From positions 1 to 8,279 of the forward strand of contig JAFIEC010000305.1 in assembly GCA_020832725.1 (NCBI GenBank): a stretch of DNA of 8,279 nt, written 5' to 3'. Under the pieces are notes generated by a model. The model saw only the letters and a list, made by a program, of their open reading frames with translations. It was not told the origin of the DNA and ran no database searches. Position numbers and translations under genes: made by a program. Position 1 is the stretch's first letter; every line of letters starts with the position of its first letter. The stretch is from Paracoccaceae bacterium (GTDB taxonomy: Bacteria; Pseudomonadota; Alphaproteobacteria; Rhodobacterales; Rhodobacteraceae). This document shows positions 1-6,414 of the stretch, piece by piece.

Positions 1-25
1 GCTCTACCAGCTGAGCTAATCACCC
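1..25 (-). tRNA. 5' part of a tRNA gene, probably tRNA-Val (cut by window edge)
   Basis: Read on the minus strand from position 25, the sequence gives a 7-nt acceptor strand GGGTGAT, the TA linker, and a D arm GCTC-AGCTGGTA-GAGC, then leaves the window. The anticodon is not visible, so the isotype cannot be read directly. It matches the first 24 bases of the complete tRNA-Val(CAC) at 1388-1462 except for one extra C in the D loop. A second tRNA-Val with another anticodon is therefore the most likely identity. It has the same orientation as that tRNA and the HU/lon block. Seen: acceptor strand and D arm. Inferred: valine identity. Confidence 0.8.
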
Positions 26-39
26 GCGCACGGAGTTGG

Positions 40-68
40 TGAGTATCCGCTGGCCGGCAGGGTTGCAA
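40..68 (-). promoter_or_regulatory. Possible promoter for the left-edge tRNA
   Basis: On the minus strand, TTGCAA (63-68) lies 17 bp from TACTCA (40-45), or 15 bp from the better -10-like hexamer GATACT (42-47). Either would place the transcription start about 10 nt before the tRNA 5' end at 25, which is a usual distance. The hexamers match the sigma70 consensus only partly, so this is a weak call made on position as much as on sequence. Most of the 88-bp gap before the amidase gene is taken by this site; I see no convincing promoter for the amidase itself. Confidence 0.3.
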
Positions 69-113
69 GCATGACGGAGACCCGATGGCGGACGGACTTC
101 AGGACGGTGGCGG

Positions 114-1397
114 ATGGGTGCGGTAGAGATCGACGCCGGGCGCCTGCTGGACGACCTGCAGGCCCTGCGCGAGATCGGCCGGGAGGGGCGCGGCGTCAAC
201 AGGCCGACCTACTCTCCGCCCGACATGGAGGCCCGTCGCTGGCTTGCCAGCCGGATGGCGGCGGCGGGACTTGAGGCCGGGATCGACGGGATCGGCTCGG
301 TGCTCGGTCGGCGCGAGGCCGGGGGCGTGGCGGTGCTGACCGGCTCGCATCTCGAGACCCACGGCCATGCCGGCTGGCTAGATGGTGCCTACGGGGTGAT
401 CTGCGGACTCGAGGCGTCACGGGCGCTCTCTTCGGTGCCCGGCTTCGCCGATTGTGCCGTCGATGTGATGGCCTTCGCCGACGAGGAAGCGCATTATGGC
501 TCGTTTCTCGGCGCACGCTCCTTTGTCGGCGCGCTGAGCGAGGCCGAGATCGACGCCGCGACAGGGCGCGCAGACGGCAAGCCCCTGCGCACCGCCCTGT
601 CGGAGGCCGGGCTGGCGGGCCAGCCGCGCTTTCTCTGTCCGCCCGGACGCTACAGCGCCTTTCTGGAGGCCCATATCGAGCAGGGCGACCGGCTGGAGGC
701 CGCAGGCGCGCGGATCGGGGTGGTCAGCGCGATTGTCGGAAGCCGGCTCTATCGTCTGGTCTTCACCGGGCAGGCCAATCATGCCGGCACCACCTCCATG
801 GCGCGCAGGCGCGACGCCGGGCGCGCGGCGCTGCACGCACTTGCGGCACTCGACGACCGGATGGGCGAAGGGCCCGGCACAGGGCTCGCCGGTCCGCACA
901 CGGTCTGGACCGTCGGTCGCATCACGCTGGAGCCGGGTGCCGCCGCAGTGATCCCGGGCCGGGCGGAGGTGCTCTTTCAGGTCCGCGACCCCGACCCGGA
1001 GCGGCTGGACGCGATCGAGGCAGCCCTCACCGCCCAAGCGGAGGCGGCTGCGGCCGCGATGCGCTGCGGCGTCGGGATCGCGCGGATCGCCCGCAACGAC
1101 GGCGCGGCGATGGACCCGGGCCTGCGCGCGCAACTCGTCAGGGCAGCGCGGGCGCGCGTGCCGGATCACTGGATGGAACTGCCCAGTGGTGCCGGGCACG
1201 ATGCCCAGCACCTGGCCCGGATCATGCCCGCAGGGATGCTCTTTGTGCCCTCGATCGGCGGCATCAGCCATCACCCCGACGAGGACACATCCCCGGAAGA
1301 CCTCGTGGCCGGAGCACAGGTCTTCACCGACGCGGTTGCTCTGATCTTGCGACAGGCGCGCGCCGGATCAGGCCGAGAGGGTCGGGATGGTGGGTGA
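114..1397 (+). CDS. M20-family Zn-dependent amidase (hydantoinase/carbamoylase, N-carbamoyl-L-amino acid hydrolase / allantoate amidohydrolase type)
   Basis: This 427-residue protein is a full-length member of the amidase family that hydrolyses N-carbamoyl amino acids, allantoate or ureido acids to ammonia, CO2 and the free amine or acid. It is a cytosolic, usually dimeric, two-metal enzyme. Visible motifs in order: GSHLETHGHAGWLDG (77-91; metal ligands H79 and D90), FADEEAHYGSFLGAR (121-135; catalytic E124, metal E125), AHIEQG (186-191; metal H187), the dimerisation-domain motif ANHAGTTSMARRRDA (221-235), VIPGRAEVLFQVRD (279-292), LPSGAGHDAQ (356-365) and GISHHPDED (383-391; metal H386). The residue two after H79 is Glu (E81), whereas the family usually has Asp (HxD). 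The start at 114 has an AGGA 9 bp upstream and directly precedes the conserved N-terminal helix. The last ~10 residues (GSGREGRDGG) lie beyond the family's usual end, and the TGA stop falls within the tRNA-Val acceptor sequence. No hydantoinase partner is in the window, so the exact substrate cannot be assigned. Confidence 0.9.
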   Translation: MGAVEIDAGRLLDDLQALREIGREGRGVNRPTYSPPDMEARRWLASRMAAAGLEAGIDGIGSVLGRREAGGVAVLTGSHLETHGHAGWLDGAYGVICGLEASRALSSVPGFADCAVDVMAFADEEAHYGSFLGARSFVGALSEAEIDAATGRADGKPLRTALSEAGLAGQPRFLCPPGRYSAFLEAHIEQGDRLEAAGARIGVVSAIVGSRLYRLVFTGQANHAGTTSMARRRDAGRAALHALAALDDRMGEGPGTGLAGPHTVWTVGRITLEPGAAAVIPGRAEVLFQVRDPDPERLDAIEAALTAQAEAAAAAMRCGVGIARIARNDGAAMDPGLRAQLVRAARARVPDHWMELPSGAGHDAQHLARIMPAGMLFVPSIGGISHHPDEDTSPEDLVAGAQVFTDAVALILRQARAGSGREGRDGG

Positions 1398-1462
1398 TGA
1401 GAGATTCGAACTCCCGACATCTTCGATGTGAACGAAGCGCTCTACCACTGAGCTAATCACCC
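1388..1462 (-). tRNA. tRNA-Val (anticodon CAC)
   Basis: The minus strand from 1462 folds as a complete cloverleaf. Acceptor GGGTGAT pairs with ATCACCC. The D arm is GCTC-AGTGGTA-GAGC. The anticodon stem CTTCG/CGAAG encloses loop TTCACAT, which gives anticodon CAC and reads the valine codon GTG. The variable loop is ATGTC, and the T arm is GGGAG-TTCGAAT-CTCTC. The discriminator is A, and CCA is encoded (1388-1390). The gene starts 13 bp after the stop of the HU-like gene in the same direction, leaving no room for its own promoter, so it is probably cut from the HU transcript. Its 3' end (1388-1397) overlaps the end of the amidase gene on the other strand. No T-rich terminator follows. Confidence 0.97.
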
Positions 1463-1475
1463 GCTGGCGCGGGTC

Positions 1476-1946
1476 TTAGCCCTCCTCGTCGTCGTTCGCA
1501 AGAGGGTCGGTGCCCGCGCCTTCGCCCTTGTCCGGACGGGGCAGACGCGTCCGCAGAACCAGCCGTTCGGCTCCGGGCTCTCCGGTGGTTCGGGTCACGC
1601 GCAGCTTGCCCAGGGCACCGGCATCCACCGTCTCGCCGGCGCGCAGCGCTTCGGCCATCACCTCGGTCGCGGCCGCGATGGCGGTGCGGGCGGTGCTCTT
1701 GTTCAGGCCCGTCCGCTCCACCACCCGCTCCACCAGGATGCGCTTGCGCAGCATGGGCACGTCCGGACCCTTGTTCGCCGGCGCCATTTCGGTCTCCGCC
1801 CCCGGGGCGGCTGCGGGTTCGGCTGCAACGGGTTCGGGCACCACCTCTTCGGGTTCGGGTGTGACGACCTTCAGTGCGGTCCTGCGGGTGCTGGTGGCCC
1901 GGCTGGTGCGGCGCGTGGTCGATCCGGTTGTCTTGCGGGTGCTCAT
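1476..1946 (-). CDS. Divergent HU-family (nucleoid-associated) DNA-binding protein with a long N-terminal tail
   Basis: The protein is 156 residues, against about 90 for ordinary HU. Residues 1-26 are Ser/Thr/Arg/Lys-rich and basic (TTRRTSRATSTRR), and residues 27-62 are Pro/Ala/Glu-rich and probably disordered. The HU-like fold begins near 65, with helices from KRILVERVVERTGLNKSTAR (68-87) through EVMAEALRAGETV (95-107) and then strand ALGKLRVTR (111-119). The beta arm that normally carries the RNPxTG tip and grips the minor groove is replaced by a short turn (TTGEPGAERLVLRTRL). The protein ends in an acidic tail (NDDEEG). Start 1946 is chosen because AAGGCAGG lies just upstream and no homology exists before it; a longer open frame to 2252 would run back into lon. 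It lies downstream of lon, as hupB does in E. coli, which supports the HU assignment. DNA binding through the basic tail instead of the arm is an inference. Confidence 0.75.
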   Translation of the reverse strand: MSTRKTTGSTTRRTSRATSTRRTALKVVTPEPEEVVPEPVAAEPAAAPGAETEMAPANKGPDVPMLRKRILVERVVERTGLNKSTARTAIAAATEVMAEALRAGETVDAGALGKLRVTRTTGEPGAERLVLRTRLPRPDKGEGAGTDPLANDDEEG

Positions 1947-1979
1947 GATCCTGCCTTGTGACACGTTGTGATTGCCCGC

Positions 1980-2008
1980 AGCATAGGCCACGCGGCCGAT
2001 TTGTGCAA
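1980..2008 (-). promoter_or_regulatory. Putative sigma70-type promoter of the HU-like gene and tRNA-Val
   Basis: On the minus strand, TTGCAC (2003-2008) is separated by exactly 17 bp from TATGCT (1980-1985). A start near 1973 would give a leader of about 27 nt before the ATG at 1946. The -10 matches TATAAT at 4 of 6 positions and the -35 at 3 of 6. A direct repeat AAATGC (plus strand, 2008-2013 and 2017-2022) touches the -35 and could mark a regulator site. The 166-bp gap between lon and this gene holds only this promoter and the hairpin at 2064-2097. Confidence 0.45.
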
Positions 2009-2063
2009 AATGCGCGAAATGCTCGCCGGCAGGGCGTGTGGCTTCTGGGACTTTCGTGCAACG

Positions 2064-2097
2064 CCCTGCGCTCCTGCCGGGGGGCGGGAGCGCAGGG
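2064..2097 (-). terminator. Strong hairpin just after lon, likely a terminator or mRNA 3' end
   Basis: A perfect 11-bp GC-rich inverted repeat (2064-2074 CCCTGCGCTCC with 2087-2097 GGAGCGCAGGG) begins 15 bp after the lon stop codon. The loop is 12 nt. No run of T follows on the minus strand (CGTTGCACG), so it is not a canonical intrinsic terminator. It may terminate with help, or protect the lon mRNA 3' end and separate it from the HU unit. Confidence 0.55.
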
Positions 2098-2112
2098 TTG
2101 ATGGCTCGGGCG

Positions 2113-4524
<2,412 letters not shown>

Positions 4525-4596
4525 GATGCATCCTTGTCCTTGGCAGAGGGACACCGTCCCGCGACGCGGCAACATCGATCCCTCTCTCGGCCCTAC

Positions 4597-4625
4597 AGGT
4601 GGGGCGCGCGGCCACCGAGGTCAAG
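4597..4625 (-). promoter_or_regulatory. Heat-shock (sigma32/RpoH-like) promoter of lon
   Basis: The minus strand reads CTTGAC (4620-4625), a 15-bp spacer, then CCCCACCT (4597-4604). This closely follows the sigma32 pattern CTTGAA - 13 to 17 bp - CCCCATnT. The expected start near 4590 would give a leader of about 65 nt. lon is a classic RpoH target in Proteobacteria. A sigma70 reading (TTGACC at 4619-4624) has a good -35 but no acceptable -10 at 16-18 bp. The leader also contains a small GGGAC-ACC-GTCCC hairpin (4548-4560). The assignment rests on motif match plus known biology of lon. Confidence 0.6.
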
Positions 4626-4705
4626 CACCGTGTCCCCTGGCATCATGCGGCCACGGTCGGCGGCGCGCAAGAATCACGCCGTTTCCGCCCCGGGCTGCAG
4701 GACCG

Positions 4706-4725
4706 CCCCGCCCGCGAGGGCGGGG
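4706..4725 (-). terminator. GC-rich hairpin after the monooxygenase gene
   Basis: An 8-bp perfect stem (CCCCGCCC 4706-4713 with GGGCGGGG 4718-4725) with a 4-nt loop lies 19 bp beyond the stop of the FAD monooxygenase and about 80 bp before the lon promoter. No T tract follows. It may be a weak or Rho-aided terminator, or only mark the mRNA end. The rest of the 220-bp gap up to the lon start holds the lon promoter and leader. Confidence 0.4.
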
Positions 4726-4744
4726 GCCCGGGCGCTCAGACCGC

Positions 4745-5902
4745 TCAGGCCGCTTCGGGCAGGGCCTCTTCCCAGGCGTGATAGCCATAGACCCAATCGG
4801 CATTCCCCGCGACCTTGAGCCACTCGTTGCCCAGCGAATTCTCCTGCACCTGTGCCGTGCGCGGGCGGCGGGCCGCCTCGTAGCGGCGCAATGCGGCGGG
4901 CACGTCGGCGGGGCCTGCCCTTTCGAGCGCGCGGGCCAGAACCACCGCATCCTCGATCGCCATGCAGGCACCCTGGGCCATGAAGGGCACCATGGGATGG
5001 GCTGCATCGCCCAGGATCGTGGCGCATCCCCGGCTCCATTGCGGCATCGGTGCACGCACATGCAGCGCCGAGCGGGTGACGCTGTCACAGGCATCAAGCA
5101 GCGCCCGCGCCTGGGGGTGAAAGGCCGCATAGGCCGCGCGCAATTCCTCGATGTCGCCCGGCAGCGTCCAGCCCTCTTCCTGCCAGTCCTGCTGGGGCGT
5201 GGTGGCAAAGACGAAGATCTCCTCTCCTCGGGTCAGCGGAAAGGTGACGATCTGCAGGTCGGCCGTGGGCCCCCACCACTTGGTGAAGGCGTCAAGGTCG
5301 GGCAAGGCGCCGGCGCGTTCACGCGGGAACACCCCGCGCCACGAGACAAGCCCGGTAAAGCGCGGGCTGTCGGGGCCGAAAAGCGCGGTGCGCACCGGCG
5401 AATGGATGCCATCGGCACCGATCACGAGGTCGAATTCCTCGCGCGTGCCATCCTCGAGGATCAGGGTGGCCCCGCTGTCGGTGGTCTCCACCCCGGCCAC
5501 CCTTGCGCCAAAGCGCAGCGCGCCTTCGGGCATGGCCGCCTGCAGCGCGGACAGAAGATCGGCGCGGTGCACGGTAAGCTGGGGCGCGCCATAGCGCTCC
5601 TCGGCGGCGCGGTCCATCTCGAGGCGCGAGGTTTCCGCACCGGTATCCCAGATGCGGCTGATGCGATGGGTCGGCCGGGCGGCATTCTCCCGCAGCACCG
5701 CGCCCACGCCCAGCCCGTCGAGGGCATGCACCGCATTGGGCGTGAGGTTCACATCCGCGCCCACCCGGCCATAGCGGACGGATTGCTCGAAGATCACCGG
5801 TTCATGGCCCATCCCGGCCAGCGCGATCGCCATGGCCATGCCGCCGACGCCGCCACCGGCAATTCCGACCCGCAGGGAAGTTCCGCCCCCGTTTGCTGCC
5901 AT
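4745..5902 (-). CDS. FAD-dependent aromatic monooxygenase (salicylate hydroxylase / 6-hydroxynicotinate 3-monooxygenase-like)
   Basis: This 385-residue protein is a single-component class A flavoprotein hydroxylase, which uses NAD(P)H and O2 to hydroxylate an aromatic or heteroaromatic acid. Motifs: the Rossmann dinucleotide fold GIAGGGVGG (13-21) with E39 at the end of strand 2 for the FAD ribose; the NAD(P)H/FAD motif DLVIGADGIHSPVR (158-171); the GD motif ILGDAAHPM (296-304); then MAQGACMAIEDA (308-319). The stretch TKWWGPTA (207-214) and the C-terminal ADWVYGYHAWEEAL (368-381) recall the NicC branch. From memory, the NicC catalytic His of GAGIHIGPN is Asn here (N52 in GADVNLTPN), so the substrate may differ. 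No signal peptide is visible; cytosolic. Start 5902 has AGGAG 8 nt upstream; the longer open frame to 6247 would run into the riboswitch region on the other strand. No ring-cleavage or other pathway genes are in the window, so the pathway is unknown. Confidence 0.85.
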   Translation of the reverse strand: MAANGGGTSLRVGIAGGGVGGMAMAIALAGMGHEPVIFEQSVRYGRVGADVNLTPNAVHALDGLGVGAVLRENAARPTHRISRIWDTGAETSRLEMDRAAEERYGAPQLTVHRADLLSALQAAMPEGALRFGARVAGVETTDSGATLILEDGTREEFDLVIGADGIHSPVRTALFGPDSPRFTGLVSWRGVFPRERAGALPDLDAFTKWWGPTADLQIVTFPLTRGEEIFVFATTPQQDWQEEGWTLPGDIEELRAAYAAFHPQARALLDACDSVTRSALHVRAPMPQWSRGCATILGDAAHPMVPFMAQGACMAIEDAVVLARALERAGPADVPAALRRYEAARRPRTAQVQENSLGNEWLKVAGNADWVYGYHAWEEALPEAA

Positions 5903-5980
5903 GTCCGTCTCTCCTGTCGTGCGCCCCTCGGGCAGGTGTCTGTGCGCTGCCCGCCTGCGGATTGTTCCTGTCGCGGGGCG

Positions 5981-6008
5981 ATCATATCGACCAATAATGA
6001 ACGATATG
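5981..6008 (-). promoter_or_regulatory. Inverted-repeat operator overlapping a likely -10 box of the monooxygenase gene
   Basis: A perfect 7-bp inverted repeat, CATATCG (5983-5989) and CGATATG (6002-6008), has half-sites 19 bp apart, about two helix turns, as expected for a dimeric regulator on one face of DNA. On the minus strand the left arm overlaps TATGAT (5981-5986), a 5/6 match to the -10 consensus, about 80 bp before the ATG. No good -35 lies 16-18 bp upstream. A wider AT-rich pair ATTGTT (5961-5966) / AACAAT (6019-6024) brackets the site. This fits a repressed, or activator-dependent, catabolic promoter. The regulator is not in the window. Seen: the repeat and -10 match. Inferred: function. 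Confidence 0.5.
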
Positions 6009-6068
6009 TGCAGTATGAAACAATAGGCCGAGTCCCGTCGCCCGGTCAAGCCTCGATCAATGCCGCCC

Positions 6069-6097
6069 TTGACGGAAGGGGCATTTCGCCCTAGCGC
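6069..6097 (+). promoter_or_regulatory. Putative promoter of the riboswitch-btuB transcript
   Basis: TTGACG (6069-6074), a 5/6 match to the -35 consensus, is followed after 17 bp by TAGCGC (6092-6097), a poor -10. A start at about 6104 would fall right at the first base-paired helix of the riboswitch, which is the main reason for the call. It is divergent from the monooxygenase promoter about 85 bp away. Confidence 0.4.
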
Positions 6098-6102
6098 TGG
6101 GA

Positions 6103-6282
6103 TATCTCGGTTCCGGCGGCCCGCCGTCGGATGAAAAGGGAACGCGGTGCGGCCATTCGTGGCCAATGCCGCGGCTGCCCCCGCAACTGTAAGCGGCGAG
6201 CAGCGTCTCCACATGCCACTGGCTTCGGCCGGGAAGGCGAGACGCATGCTGTGACCCGCGAGCCAGGAGACCTGCCGAGATG
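6103..6282 (+). promoter_or_regulatory. Cobalamin (adenosylcobalamin, B12) riboswitch
   Basis: All conserved landmarks of the cobalamin aptamer are present in order. P1 5' strand ATCTCGG (6104-6110) pairs perfectly with CCGAGAT (6275-6281). Then come AAAAGGGAA (6134-6142) followed by CGGTGCGGCC, the core GCTGCCCCCGCAACTGTAA (6174-6192), GCCACTGG (6215-6222), CCGGGAAGGC (6229-6238), and the B12 box AGCCAGGAGACCTGCC (6261-6276). In this class, binding of a cobalamin lowers expression of the downstream uptake or synthesis gene; here that gene is btuB, starting 133 nt after the aptamer. The element is complete and shows no obvious damage. Confidence 0.97.
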
Positions 6283-6324
6283 ATCACCTTTCCCGGGCGC
6301 GGGGTGCGCCATGGGAGCGGGTAT

Positions 6325-6410
6325 CCGCAGAGGTGACGACAATCGCCGTCTGCGGAGCGGGTTCTCCTCCGTTGGACAATGACAACAGCGGCCCCGGCCG
6401 CCTGACGGAG
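6325..6410 (+). promoter_or_regulatory. Predicted expression platform: hairpin plus ribosome-site sequestering stem
   Basis: A long hairpin CCGCAGA-GGTGA / TCGCC-G-TCTGCGG (6325-6355, one bulged G) is followed by CTCCGTT (6367-6373). This can pair with GACGGAG (6404-6410), which contains the btuB Shine-Dalgarno GGAG. A small GCGGC/GCCGC hairpin sits inside that stem. No T tract follows either stem, so control at translation initiation is more likely than termination. GGAGCGGGT occurs twice (6314-6322 and 6354-6362), and either copy could compete for the CTCC strand. The pairings are seen; their switching by B12 is inferred. Confidence 0.5.
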
Positions 6411-6414
6411 CAAC

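Noticed and set aside
417..1274. A 285-codon minus-strand open frame opposite the amidase
   Set aside because: The plus-strand frame has every M20 amidase motif; this is its shadow.
1..1462. The two near-identical tRNA starts as attachment sites of an integrated element
   Set aside because: The repeats are ordinary tRNA 5' halves, whereas integrases usually use 3' halves, and no integrase or mobility gene lies between them.
6311..6382. A 23-codon leader open frame in the riboswitch linker
   Set aside because: Its ATG has only a GGGG run upstream rather than a proper ribosome site, and the peptide has no run of regulatory codons. A chance frame is more likely, though conservation was not testable.
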